A stretch of DNA of 64,000 nucleotides, taken from NCBI GenBank assembly GCA_977006965.1, contig OZ345357.1, positions 806,001-870,000 on the forward strand, read 5' to 3'. Below are positions 31,726 through 44,790 of this stretch, one piece after another. Within the stretch, counting starts at the first letter, position 1. Every line of letters starts with the position of its first letter. A program made the position numbers and the translations under genes. The notes under the pieces are model-generated. The model made no database searches. It saw nothing but the letters and a program-made list of their open reading frames with translations, and was not told the DNA's origin. This stretch comes from Phymatolithon calcareum. Its lineage: Eukaryota; Rhodophyta; Florideophyceae; Hapalidiales.

Positions 31726-34178
31726 GACTTTACTGTACGGTACAGTATCATAATTGAGCCCCGTTGATCTGGGGCATAATTGGTCCTTTTCGAGCGTGAC
31801 GTGAAATCACTTTACGCGCGTAATCATTACAGTGCACTGGTGCAATGTTGCAGTGCATGATTCTAGGTAGTCCTCGATATAAGGATACTCAAATGGCATG
31901 ATACATTGTGCCTTTCGAGGACACAGATGCCAAGAGTGTCGGCAAGTGTAGTTGAGCTCAACTAGATTACATTAGCAGAAACTTCCGAGTTTTTCAAGTA
32001 TAAAATGATTGCTCAGTACGGGATTGGTGCAACTTGTTCCAGGAATATCCTTGAGCGCAGATAACATCTGCTACATTATCCTCATGTCGGGGACTTGGCT
32101 GGATAATAAATTTATGGAATTGGGGGGAATATGTTGGTTTATGTTTAAAAGGTCGCAAAGCCTCAGTTAGAGGAACAGGCCAGCTTCTCGGGCGATTCAA
32201 TTAGTCGTGCTCGGTTCTCCAAGGGTCCCCGTGATTCGAATTTCTCATGTGACACGTCCCCAGAATGTCCGAGGGAAAATTGGTAGCACGACGGCACCGG
32301 CTGCGCCATTAATCTGAAGACTTCGGAAATTCTGAAGATGATATAATCCCTATAGTGTATGAATCCACAAGTACAAAACTGGATGCGTTGCATCACGCAG
32401 TCAGAGCAATCGGCAGGCTGGCGAAATGGAACACTCGAACAACGCAATAAAGACAGTCCAACTAGAGACCAATCTGCTAAGCTAATCCACATCCACGCAG
32501 TACGGAGAAGATACGAATAGGATAGAACTGAATGATTGCCTTCGTTTAAAACAGATTCTGACTCCGAGACGAACAAGAGTTCTGAAGATTTGTCAGGAGA
32601 TCATCTCGTGACGCCATCTTCTGGGCAAGGTCCCCAGTCACTCTTGCGAGTAAATTGTAATACGTGTCGTGCATACGGCACGGCACAACAGTACATGATG
32701 TATGATACAGCCGTGGAAAAGACTTCTCCCACAGCTTAGAGCATCTCGAACGTTGATGGCCAAAGTTATGGGTACAGTCAATCCTCGATAATTGGAAGGG
32801 CAAAACGGAAACGTTCAATATTCTCGAATCGAGGATATTCTGAAGTCAAGTGTTCAATCATAAGTTCATCTCAACACGTGTACTATAGGTGATTATTGCA
32901 TTATCAATCCTTGTTGAAAAATCGGAGATTCCCAACTTCTTGAGGTCTCCTCAGGTCGCCGCGACGATACCGGAAGCCTTTTGACTGCACTGTGGGTACC
33001 TTCACTCTTTGCGCATGAAGCCCGAGGACAAGCTTAATGTAATGCGCAAAGTTTACAGTATTCTTCATGTGAGGATACACACCGTGCAATGTATCAAAAA
33101 TATAACCAAGATTAAAGGTAGGCGCCGTGACTTCCAGCGGAATGTATTCTGCAACTCGAGGATACGAAAGATCATTAATTTTGGTTAAATTTACGCAGAT
33201 ACCGTATTCGTGGAGCACATGTTCATTCTCAAAATCGAGCATATCCAAAAATCGAGGGGCCAATTATCGCGGATTGACTGTAAACTACGCTATTGCGTAC
33301 CCTGCTAGAAATGATCAAAATTCAACAACAATGCAGTATCGAAAACGATGAATTCCATAACTTTAGTTATGGTATATACAGAGATGTGTAGGGGCGATTT
33401 TTTCCGTAACTCAGCGATCCCGGAATGTGATTGGCAGAGAAATCGCCATTCTGGACTTCTGATTGGCACGTTAAGGGGGATTAAAATTTCAAGATTTTTT
33501 AAAACAAAATATCTCCTCAATGTTTCCTTAAAAGTTCATTTTGTCAGTTTTTCCCATGTACCTTTCACGAATTCTGCAGGATGATGTCGTTTTGTAGAAT
33601 GCATAATTTTAAAATTCACGGACAGACGTATGTAAGTCTGTCCATGATCTCCAAGCCAATAGCAAAGTCCTCAGTATAAAGTATAGATGGACAGTATTTT
33701 TTAAAAAGCTTCATCGTGTCCGTACCTACTCATGCGGGACGTGCAGGATCTCAAATGCTATTATTACGTTATAAATTGGTTGCGGCGTGCGACTCTTGTC
33801 ATTTCTGCACAATAAAACTACAAAACATGATAGTGCACATGATCGAAATTTATTGACGCCGTGCGAAGCTTCAAATCCTCTGATTAGTACAGTCATGAGA
33901 TCCAGAAGGAAGTAGACAAAGACGTAGAAGCAGAGAGCGAACAGCAAATGATGAAGGGTTCGCATGTGGATCAGAAGATTGAAAAACATTGTCCAAAAAG
34001 ACTCACCAGCAAGAATGGAAAAAAGACCAAGAAATATATTTAAGAATAATCCACTCGTCGCCGTCGACAAAGACCCACCGGGTCCTTACCCTAAAATAAA
34101 GCTATCATAGAAACCTATGTGCTCAATGGTTCATGGGAAGAATTCCACGGAATCCGTCACTTCTGGAAGACAAACTTG
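31726..34178. other. Gene-poor interval with two weak minus-strand ORFs
   Basis: I recognise nothing. Two ORFs have coding-like text. 32904-33242 minus is 112 codons (MLDFENEHVLHEYG, YIFDTLHGVYPHMKN). 33726-33989 minus is 87 codons with two or more hydrophobic helices (LLFALCFYVFVYFLLDLMTVL). Neither has a recognisable domain, and both may be transposon remnants. Confidence 0.35.
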
Positions 34179-34695
34179 GGCGGATACTATCGGTTCATTC
34201 CGGGCAATTTGTTCATTGGGATAGGTGACCAATATAGCCTTCTGCTCGATTTCATCTTGCGCCTATTTTGCCTCTTCTTTTCGGATATTTTGAAAATTTA
34301 GAATTTTTCAGGTTCTGCTTTTATAGTGGAAGAAACAAGGCGGTGATGTTTCGTAGTCTATTGTGATGCTCAACCCTTTACATGCACCTAGTTCAATATT
34401 AGCCCCTTTCGCATTTGCCGTTCATCTGGCCTTGATAGTCGAAAATGAGAACCAGAGCGATTTTTACAGACTCGCGGAAAAAATCTTAAGCTTTTGCTCA
34501 TTCCAAAGGGAAAATATCTGTGAACATACGCACGAGATCGTGCTGGCGGCACGACACTGAATGGTATTCCGAAAGCACAATTTTTGCCGTACAATCTCAC
34601 ACATTTGCTGACATCGTCAATACGAAGAGCTAAGCTTGATGTTTCATAGATCACGATTGTGCGGTTGCCCTATGATGGCTAATTGACATCAGCTT
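34179..34695 (+). repeat. Inverted repeat A, copy 1 (partner 48422-48928)
   Basis: About 0.5 kb matches the reverse complement of 48422-48928 along its whole length, with scattered substitutions and small gaps. Both copies preserve a short peptide-coding stretch (AILVTYPNEQIARNEP) read toward the outside. The match ends sharply at an AAGCTGATGTC junction, after which the two copies diverge completely. Confidence 0.85.
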
Positions 34696-34699
34696 ATGC

Positions 34700-34898
34700 G
34701 TTGCTTTTTGGATACCATTCCTTCCTCCACTTGTTGCAAAGCTTCGTTAAGGCACTCTTCGTCTCTGAGATGTCCGATATCCTTCGATACATTCTCCAGA
34801 TCTTCTTCTTTTCCTTGGTATTCTTCTGCGAGCTCAAGGTACTTCTTCCGCGTTACCAGGGTTAAGGCGAACCTTTCCGCATGGTGCACTCTCCTACT
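34700..34898 (+). repeat. Direct repeat C, copy 1 (partner 55080-55278)
   Basis: A 199-bp stretch is repeated in the same orientation at 55080-55278. On the minus strand it encodes a charged, coiled-coil-like peptide (KKYLELAEEYQGKEEDLENV, EALQQVEEGMVSKKQR). The copy here is open for 66 codons; the other has a stop in the frame. It is probably an exon of an old transposon gene. Confidence 0.8.
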
Positions 34899-35054
34899 AC
34901 TCCAACAACGCAGAAGATGTAGAAGCGCGCAACGGGAGGTTGGCGATACTACAGAACTGGCGGATTTAACAGGGGAATTCCCTTAATATTCCCCTTCACA
35001 GACCTTTTTGCAGAACATACCGTACAGCATGTGCGGGTAATTTTGGGATCAAGT

Positions 35055-35567
35055 GTCTCCAGTGCCCCAGAAGATCCTCATTAGTGCACTATTTGGCTGA
35101 AAAGCAAGTCCGACATCAATTGCGGTGGAAATATCGTTGGCGGAAGAAACGAAGTCACACCCGCAAGCTTCATAGCTCGGCTCTTAGAGGCGGTATCAGC
35201 TGCGGAGCAGAGATTGGCATATATCGTTTTTCCTAGCCCTTTTCCCTACCTGCAGTCTTTCTCCCACACTCCCCACAGTAGTGGCCACAACCTTATTGAC
35301 CAGTGTGTGCTTCGCGCAAGTTGGACAGGGACTGGTTCCACCATTCAATTTGAGCATAACACTAGCAGCGATGCTTTCGCATATACCAGTCGGGGCGGGA
35401 CGGCGAAGTTGGAGCAGGGTTTAGGTGGGGTTTTTCTTATTGCGAATGCAATTCTTCCCTCTCAAGTGTCACCTTTACACGTGGGTGCAACCGTATTTCT
35501 CGTCATCATTCTCACACAACTCCCTTTCACCGAGTTACTCGGTACCGGTGCCATCGCACTACGTGGA
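35055..35567 (+). repeat. Inverted repeat B, copy 1 (partner 46821-47333)
   Basis: A 513-bp stretch matches the reverse complement of 46821-47333, also 513 bp, throughout. A shared CYVLCAxWTGTGS-like frame (here DQCVLRASWTGTGS) suggests the ancestral sequence may have been coding. Together with repeat A this makes a pair of inverted arms around the Helitron. Confidence 0.85.
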
Positions 35568-35580
35568 ACACCATTCGTCT

Positions 35581-35676
35581 CCGGAGTTGCAGGGATGGAC
35601 CGCGGTGTTGGTTGTTGGTGAATATAAAAAGTGGAAGCAAACCGTCTGCCGCTTACCGGGCTTTATGGTGCTGAAC
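35581..35676 (+). repeat. Inverted repeat D, copy 1 (partner 36650-36750)
   Basis: A ~100-bp stretch is similar to the reverse complement of 36650-36750. Translation is also alike (PELQGWTAVLVVGEYKK against PESQGRTAAFVDSGYKN). It is a third, partial copy of material adjoining repeat B. Confidence 0.55.
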
Positions 35677-36649
35677 GTGGAATTCTCTATCTGTTAATCA
35701 AAGTAAACTACGATTTTTTCGACTTCCTCTGTACCCCAGATATACCTTGCGTAACGTTGAGGTGGAGAGAAGGGAAAACGTTAAAGCCAACATTTTTTTT
35801 GCGAAACTTGAAGGAGGCACGCTACGTCGAACAAATCAGGAAATGAGAAAGGAAGTTTGAAAATATAAAAGCCATGCCGATTCTAGAAGCACGATCCTGC
35901 AGCCAGCGTTAACAGCGCTTCGCAGACCAGTATAGAAAGTGCGGTTATGGCCCAGCGATGCGGGCCCAGGGGCAAAAGATGACTCCACAACGAAGTGAGG
36001 GACGGAAAAAGCCAACCGCGGCAAAATACAGCTACGGAGCCGTGCAAATCACTCTCGGCGCAGCGGTGAGCATATACGGCAGTAGGCGGAGTTGGCGACG
36101 ATGTTGCTGAAGCATCCTCGCAATACAGAGTTGTAGTATTCTTTTATTACACTTGTCATACGTTCAAAGGAGCCCTGTCTGAGACCGGAGAGACCCTGGA
36201 AGTCTGCACGGTGCTTCCAGTCGGTGGACATTAAGGTTCACTTTTTTACTCACCAATCACCCTATTCCAATATCTAGTGGACATCCCGTGCTCTCCGTTG
36301 CTTGTTTGTATCTGACAACAGAACGCTCCAGCGAGGACGCTTGCAACTGTGCACAGTCACTACGATCAGGCCGTAGCATGACCCTGTCAGACCGTTATGC
36401 CCAGTGCCGGTTCGCTCGCCATCATGTCCTGTACATCCTCGACGATATGAAATGCAATGCTTATGTGCTCTCCGTGTCTCTACCCCGCGTCTGCGAGCTC
36501 CTTCCAAAATAATAAATGCCTGTTTGAACTGTATCCCTTTTCAATACTTCTTCAATGTTATATAATGTAGTGCAGACGCGAAGGGGATGTTGTAGAAATT
36601 ACAGTTTACATTGAATAACATTTCAAGAACGCAGAATGAGAACAGTTTG

Positions 36650-36750
36650 CATAGCACATCAAAACACGGTAAGCGGCGGAAAGTTTGCTCAAAATTTTTG
36701 TATCCACTATCCACAAACGCTGCCGTCCGTCCTTGTGACTCTGGAAACCA
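36650..36750 (-). repeat. Inverted repeat D, copy 2
   Basis: Partner of 35581-35676, in opposite orientation. It lies 0.9 kb upstream of the Helitron ORF. Confidence 0.55.
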
Positions 36751-37646
36751 AAAGAATACTGCAACGGGGGAGAGGACGGCGCCAATCACGCGGGGTCCAT
36801 TGAGATACGTTGGAGAGCACAGCCACCATCGGGGTCGGACATTTTATTTGGCAGAAGCGTGGATAAGGCATATATTTCCAGGGGAGGCGGCACGGCGCAG
36901 TAGCCAGGCGGTGCATTAAATTTAGATGGGTACCAATTTCGTGGACAAGCACCGAGTGCATTACTGAAGGTTTTGCAAGCAAAGAGGGTCAACTTTAGAG
37001 GTTCTACTGTATCACAAAATTAAAATTTCAAATCAGGCCCCGGGCGTGCCAATTTTTATGTCTTCGAAGTGTCCGTAATCCGGTTTCAGGGACTGTAAAC
37101 AGACGAGCACTTGTGGAAATTTTTCTACGTGTACAAAAAGAATACAGGACTACAACTGGCTCTCCTCCAATTCCACAGGACATCCTGTGAGACATCTACT
37201 CCAGCCTTAAAAATCCTGTTTGCAAGAATTTCTTCTGTCCTGGCCATATCATCTGCCGAGAAACTATTCCTCTAAGCGCAAGCTGAGACAAGGAATAGGC
37301 AGCACGAGGAACTTACACTGCTTCTGCCGCTATCAGAGAGCCTCCACGGTACCACCGTGCACAGTTTAGTGTGCTGCGGCCGTTATCAATATATTCCAAC
37401 GCATCAAGTGCGATTTCGAGCCTGAAAATCAAACCAAAAATATCATATTAGTTTCAGAGCTCGACAAAAAGTTGCAAATTATTTCCGAATTCATCAACAA
37501 AAATTCAAACTCATTTTAAAATTCAACAAAAACTAAAAAATCATCCGACGAAGCTCAAATCTATAAATTTTCTCTACAAAACAGAGAATCAAACCGAACT
37601 TCGAAGAATACAGGCTTTTCTTTCAACTGGAACATCGTAATAAGCT
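36751..37646. other. Helitron 5' flank
   Basis: No gene. Sequence becomes AT-rich from about 37020. A short palindrome (CACGGT, 3-nt loop, ACCGTG; 37345-37359) is present. The 5' terminus of the element was not located. Confidence 0.4.
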
Positions 37647-40600
37647 ATGCCGAGAAATAAAGCATCTAAAAGGCAACGATCCAAGAAGACTGATACTGAA
37701 GAGAAAGATAAACGTCGTAGAAAATATCCCCGGGGAAGTAGCGCCGAAACATATAGAGAGCCTGAAAGGTCACTGTTTCTTATTCCACGCCCGCAGAACG
37801 AAGGCAGAGGGCCAGTTAGAGCAAAGGCTAGAATTATTCTTCCCCACCCGGAAAACAGTTCAGTTTCATCTCTCATTAAAAAGGATCTTCATAAACAAAC
37901 GGACTTATTTCAAAAGTTTGGAGCAAAGAGACAGCAAGCCTCACAGAAAGACCCCAGTCTGCCCTCTGCCGAGCAGAATTCTATTCTAAGACACACAATG
38001 TCGGCAAAGAGACAGCAGGTCTCACAGAAAGACCGCAGTCTGCCCTCTGCCGAGCATAAATCTATTCTAAGTGACACCATGTCTCCTGCGGAGCTTGAAG
38101 AACTAGAAGAGAGCGGTACCTTTTTTAACGTTTCTGAAGAAACAAAGCGACGCATACATGCAGAGTGTCAAGATATGCTGATTGGTCCTTTCATGATGCA
38201 AAAAGTCTGCGCGGTTTGTGACACTTGGACCCGAGAACAATTATGTCCGGTTCGAGAAGAATCTGAAGACCTCTACACTCGATGCAAAATTCGATTAGCA
38301 CCTTCTTCAGACCTTATCGAGGATTTAAGGCAATTTTATGACGTGTCAACATACATTCCCGCTCTGAAAAATACTCTTCTATCAGTAAAAGGCATCGAAA
38401 CTCTTGAAGAAGACAAAAATCAATTTCGTGTTCGTATCTGCAATTCCTGTTATAGTTCTCTAAGAAGGGGAGCAAGATTTGATGCTTCTAACCCACCAAA
38501 GTTTTCGATCGCAAACGGGTTTGCAATAGGACGGCTTCCAATCTCGTTGCAAGATGTGACTTTGACTGAGCGGCGTCTGACATCCCTCACATCTCTCAAG
38601 GGACATACAATTGTTGCTCGAGGCGGAAAGCACAAGTCCATCAAAAACCATATTTTAGTGTTCTCTTCTCAGCCAGATGCTATTAAAGAAGGCCTAGACG
38701 ACTTGCTCGAAAACGAAAACAAACTTCTGCTGATATTTACAAACCCGATGACTGACGCTCAGAGAAGAGTGACGATGAAAAGATATGAAGCACGAAGAGG
38801 AAAAGTAGAAGAGCTTCTTGCATTTTACTTGGAAAAGAATGTGCTTTACAAGAATTTAAGCAATACAGGACCAGAAATGACACGTTTTAAGAATATTCCA
38901 TATAAATCAGATGTCGATTTTGAAAATGTAAATGTCGTATACAATGTTGAGAACACAGCTGAGTCCGAAGGCATCACTGGAGATCAGAGCAATGTTCGAA
39001 GACCAGCTGTATTTGATAAAGCGCAAGTTGTGGCGGAAGAGACATTGATTCATCAATATGCCTCCCTATTTACAGCCCAGGAGGCAGCTGAGGAAGTAAC
39101 CACGTTAAAAATGGCAACAGCACAGGTTATTGATGTACAACAGGCAGGAAAACTACTACCGGCCAGCAATCCGAACTTTTTCGGGCTCCTTTATCCACAT
39201 TTGTTTCCATTTGGACATGGGCATCCGGACTACAAACGAAAAGTGAATGTTAGTTTGCAAGAATGCGTAAAGTATTACTTGAAACTTTCTCGTAGGACAT
39301 TTGCACAAGATGAAACTTTTCCACTTGTTGCATTTGATATTGTGTCACGAAAGCGAGCAATTTCACACATTGGACTTTCTTGCAGGCTCAACCCGAAAGA
39401 GATGGAACAACTTGACGAAGTTAGTGCGGAGGAGCTTGCCCAACAACTTGATCAAGACTCAAGAAAGAGAGAAGCGCTAAGAAGCGGACACGTTTTTACA
39501 GAACCTGAGAAAAGTAGGAAAGGTAAAGTTCTTCTTCGTCGCGTGCAAGCCGTTCTGGGAAAAAATTTCGCCACAAACGAGGAGAGACGAGTATATCAAA
39601 GAAAAGCGTGGAATATGGCAGCAAAATCTCACAGTGCTGCGATGTTTATTACAGTTACGCCAAATGAAAACGGTAACGCTACTGTAGCGTTCTTTTCAGG
39701 AGATGTGAACAAAGAGAATCTGTCAACCATTAAAGAGAACGATATTCCAGGGAATGCAGCTCGAGTAGAGATCGCTGGGAAAGACCCTGTGGCCTGCGAC
39801 ACATTTTTCACAAATACCCTTGATATAATAATTGATAAAATGATTGGGTTTGATAAGAAGTCTAAACTGCCGAAGAAAAGTGGTGGTCTTTTCGGGGTTC
39901 CTCGCGCATTTATGGGAGGGATAGAAAGTCAGGGCAAAGGAACTCTTCACGTTCATCTAATAGTGTTCTTGGCAGGATTTCCAAAAGATTCTGATGAGAT
40001 GGTGCAGCGTGTGCTTAATGACGAGTTATTTCAAAGTCGTGTGTTTTCCTTCCATGATTCGGTAATTTGCTCAACTGGGTTACAATGTGAATCTGAGTTG
40101 TATTGTCCAAGTTGCAGTACTACGGGGTCAATAAAGTCTGTCAGATACAATGAGATCGCATATAGCAACAACATGAGGTCCGATACTCCAGTTGCGACAT
40201 CGAAATGCGAACTATGCAGTAAAACATTTGGAGGCGATGAAGTTATACGGGAAAGCGTTAAGAATATGAAAATGAATCTGTTACAAAAAGAATGCGGTCA
40301 CCTTTTGAACAACAATTCAACAGTAATGCTATCAGATAGTGAGAATGATAATTGTGTAGCGCTTAGTGCAGCAGTTCCTACAATTCCTTCCCTACCGCAT
40401 GTCAATGCTTCAGATGAGGAGCTGTTAGCGTACAGAATTTTCATCTTAGAGCTCTTGCTATTGAATCAAAACCACAGATGGAAGCATGCAACAAGTTGTT
40501 TTAAGAAAAGCTCTAACTTCAAAGACGGTCGCTGCAGGTATGACTTTCCTCGAATGACTCATATTCGTACGGAAGCCGAGGATACTGGTAGAATAATATC

Positions 40601-43600
40601 GAAACGAACAGTCGGCAGTGAATATATTAACTCATATAATGAAATACTTCTTCAAGTAGTTAGATCTAACCATGATGTAAGACTTCTTCTTTGTTGTGCT
40701 TACGAAATATATTATGCAATTAAATATGTTGTGAAAGACCAGAATTCAATTGATAATATTTCCGCAATAACACTGTCATCATATACAAAGAAGTTAGAAA
40801 AAGAAAGGAACAGCACTTTGCAGCGATCATCTGCGCAAACTGTCCTCGGCCGCATTGCTTCAATGGCCTATGCGCGCTCTGAACTTATTGAAGTCGGAGC
40901 AGTAACAGCAACTCACTATTTGCTACACGGAACCACTTTTGTAAGCTCTCATGACTTTCAGACTCTACACTTGGGACGCCACTTAAATGATTTAAATAAC
41001 TCTGAAAACGAGCTTCGTATTATTCCGTATGGAAATGCATATATTGCATTTAATGTGACTTCTCACTACAAGCTACGGCCCCTGGAATTGGAAAGCGAGT
41101 GTCTCTATTCTTTCACAGAGTCATTCAATATTTCGAAAGATATTCCAAAAAATATAGACGAGAATACGGACTGCATGAGACTTCATCCTGACCACCCTTT
41201 CTATTCTACGAAAGTTGTAAAGAGACGAAAAGTGAAAGTCGTCGCTGATATTGTTGGACCGCGCATTCCAGATCTATACGATATAAGCCAAGAAGACATG
41301 GAAAAGTATTCTCAAATTGCACTTGTTCTTTTCAAGCCTCATAGGTGCACGGAAGAAATTCTGTCTGGTCTTACTACTTTCACAGAAGCCTTCATAGAAT
41401 TTAAGCGAGAACTCGCATTTAAGCGCTCTCAAGCGAAAAGTGTTTTATCCAATATGCAGCAGTACTACATTGGAAAGCGAAGAGCCCAAGAGATGAGAGA
41501 AGGACAATTACAAGACTCAGCTGATGATGTCAACGCATCCTTGGACTCAGATAGCAATGAATACCAAGAAGATAACCTCAACATTAGCGATGAAGAATGT
41601 ACAGATACACGAAATGAATTCTTACCAACGGATATTGAGCGATTTAGCGCAGAATTGGAACCCTCTTGCGTGCAGAATGTTTTGAATAATATTGTAAGAA
41701 AAATTGATAAACGTAAAGGAGCTATTCAGCTTCCAAGCGCAAAAGACGTTTGCTCTTCCGAGGGAATGAAGCGAAAAGTTAGAAACACGATTCCAAAGGT
41801 CCGCCCCACCTGTTTCTCCGCGAGCTGGCCCACATGTTCAGATTTCTCGGGTCTGCCATTGGAAGATCGTTTGTCAAAAAAGAACGTGAAAAGTACTTTT
41901 GAGAGATTAAAATTGGCAGAAGTAGATGAAAAAATATCAACAGATTTACTGCATACAGACTCTCCGGATATGCAAGAGAGGGAACAAACTCTTGTGAGGC
42001 TACTCGAAGATGCTATTAGATCATCTATTGAATCAGAGCAGGCAGGAAAACGGATTGTATCTTCCGATGATCAATGCTCTCTTGTCAATCCTTCACTAGA
42101 GCAAGTTGCTGGAATGTTCACGCTCAACGAAAGACAGAAAATTGCCTTTTATATAGCTGATAGATTCTTGCTTGACTCTTTGAAGCGGTCTATTCTTCGA
42201 AAACCTCCCGGGAAGCCCCTTCGTATGCATATTTCTGGTGAAGGCGGAACAGGAAAGTCCAGAGTTATCGACTCTCTTCGGTTCTTAACAAAAGCATGGG
42301 GGAAGCCAGAATCTATCGTTACTGTCGCTCCTACAGGTATCGCAGCTGTTCTAATCAACGGAGAGACAGCATACTCGAAATTTCAACTTGTGCAGAATAG
42401 AAAACCAACGCTTAGGCAAATAGAAGAATGGTCGAAGGTGCACATGATTATATGAGATGAGATAAGTATGACTGGACAGTCGCTGTTCGCAAAGGCGTTC
42501 AAAAAGATTAAGATGTATCTAGGAACTTCGGAGGGCAATGATCCTCGAGTTCACATTCTCACAGCTGGTGACTTTGCTCAGCTCCCTCCATGTTTCGAGA
42601 AGTACATTTTCTCAGCTCCTGCTCGCCTTGAGCAATGTTATACTAATGATCGGAGGGAAATCAAAGTAGTGGTCGGTAAATACTCCACAACAGAAAATCT
42701 GAGACCGCAAAACGTTAGCGGATATCAACTATGGCAGTCTTTCAGAATTGTTGTCAAACTGATGGAGAACATGCGGCATCATCTTGACCCGTCATATGGA
42801 TTACTACGGAGAAGACTCAGAATAGGAACCCATACAGAAGATGATTTTAATATTCTTAACAGTAGATATCTGGATCCGTCTACTTCGACCTCTCCAGTCC
42901 ACGAACAGTTTCATCAACTACAACTGTCAGATACCATTTCGTTTCCAATTGCCGTGCAAGGAAATATCAGCAGACATTCTATTAATTGGTTAGGAGTTGC
43001 TGAGATCTCCAAGTGTTTCGAATCCGAAGCAGTTCCTATAATATGTCCAGCCCAGTTCAACGCAACCAAAAGAGGTACAAAACCAACACTAGACCAGATG
43101 ATTCAGCTTCTAGAGCTTGGAGACAACAAACTTCAAAGACTTTCACCTTTGCTCCCAATATTTCCTGGAATGCCAGTGTATGTTACACAAAACATTGACC
43201 CGAAGATTGGACTTGCGAACGGATCAACTGGAACTATTTTAGGCTGCCAGTTTCCAGAGGATACCATGTTTAGTTCTACAGAGGTACAGAGCGTTCCCAT
43301 GCAACTAGCTTCAAATTTGCCTGAAATTGTATATGTTTCTGTAGACCAAGCAAAATTAAAAGAACGTTTCCCTGGTGTACCGGAGAAGTACCCTAAGAAC
43401 GCAATTCCTATACTTCCTTATACACTAACAGTAAGAGTTAGTTGCATGGTGAACAGAAACTTTAGCATCAGAATGACGCAAATACCGATATCTCCATCGT
43501 TCGCGGCAACAACCCACAAAATGCAAGGTACAACTTGTAAAGCTATATTGTCCTATGTGTTTGATGAAGCAGGAAAGCAGCCTACATCTCTTTATGTACT

Positions 43601-44678
43601 CGCATCACGGGTCACAAGTCTTAACGGTCTCTTCTTGTGCCAAAAACTGACATCTGAAGATTTCAAATATTTCAGGCCATCAAAAGAAATTTTGGAAGAA
43701 GAAGAAAGACTTGAGACGCTATGCAATAGAACGCTATCAAATTACGTCAATGGTGCTCTGAATCCAGACGAAGTGAACAAATCTTTAGATCTTGAGAAGA
43801 GGGACAAAAATATGTTCCTTGAGGAAGTTGAGATTGATCTCTGCCTACTTAAGAAGTCGAGGCCTTCAGCTCTTTCCTGTTCTGAAACAGAAAATAGAGA
43901 TAATTACTTGCAAAAACCTATATCAGAGGTCTCTCCATTTGCTTCCTTACATTCTTATTTCAATCCAAACACTGTACGTAGAATGCAAGCGTGTCATGAG
44001 ATTTCAATGCGAAACATGGGAAATGCTTTATATGCATTACCGTTCAGTGCGATTGTAAGCCACAACGTAGCATTCCATTCAGATTTATGGACCGTATTGG
44101 ATGTCCCAGGAGACGGAAACTGTTGGATTTATGCTACTGTGTTATCCATATTCTACGGTACACTATCTCAAGGTACAAGCTTGAGTATAGAACCTCAAAA
44201 TTGTAGGAACAGGATATCATCACTTCTTCTAAATGTCTCTCAACTTGATGAACAAACAAGGACCCATTTCCTCCGGCATATGAACCTATGTGCATCTCAT
44301 CAAGGAAGAGCACTTCAACAAGTTTCAATGTGTGCAGGATACAGAAACTCTCTTCAAATGATGGCTGCACTGCTAAGAATTGGTACTCCTAGTTCATGCT
44401 TATGGGCTGGGGATACTGGAGAAGAGCTAAGCCTTCTTTCTGTTATTCTAAATCAGAATATTGTAACATATTATGAAGCCGATTCGCAAGAAAGTCAGTC
44501 AAGAGTATGTCTGATGTCGAATATTGGAGGATTGTGTGCCGGACCAATTTATAGTCCTTATCCAAATGTTTCAATTGAAGAACCTGTTGTTAACTTTAGC
44601 ATTCCCATATTGTTTCGAGCAGGAAATCATTTTCAAGCCATGATACCACCTTCTTCTTCGAACTTATCATCTACATAG
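37647..44678 (+). pseudogene. Helitron replication protein: HUH endonuclease, Pif1-type helicase and OTU domain, split by one in-frame TGA
   Basis: The frame runs from ATG 37647 to a TGA at 42453-42455 (1602 codons). It continues in the same frame to 44678, about 2343 codons in all. The N-terminus is basic, then comes an 81-bp tandem duplication and a Cys-rich region (CAVCDTW, ICNSCYSS). The Rep part has the HUH motif THL-type sequence GTLHVHLIVFL (H768, H770) and a candidate Tyr cluster YEIYYAIKY (1019-1027). The helicase has Walker A GEGGTGKS (K1537), TAGDFAQLPP, ATTHKMQGTT and LASRVTSLNG. The TGA immediately precedes the DEISM Walker B motif. The C-terminus is OTU-like: DVPGDGNCW (Cys at 44121-44123) and NHFQAM. 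Rolling-circle transposition protein; this copy is inactivated unless the TGA is read through. Confidence 0.88.
37923..38084 (+). repeat. 81-bp tandem duplication inside the Helitron ORF
   Basis: Two units (37923-38003 and 38004-38084) encode 27 residues each (AKRQQASQKDPSLPSAEQ and AKRQQVSQKDRSLPSAEH). The length is a multiple of three, so the frame is kept. Divergence is about 10%, so the duplication is not brand new. Confidence 0.85.
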
Positions 44679-44790
44679 GAATAGAATCCTATAGTGACGA
44701 AAAACATGCCTGGTCTTTCCAAATATATTATATTCGTGAAATGGGAATTGAAATGTACTCCATCTTGTTAATTATGAGCATACGAAATTA

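Noticed and set aside
42468-44678. Second Helitron ORF as an independent helicase/OTU gene
   Set aside because: It is in the same frame as the upstream ORF and lacks Walker A; it is the rest of one protein cut by a TGA.
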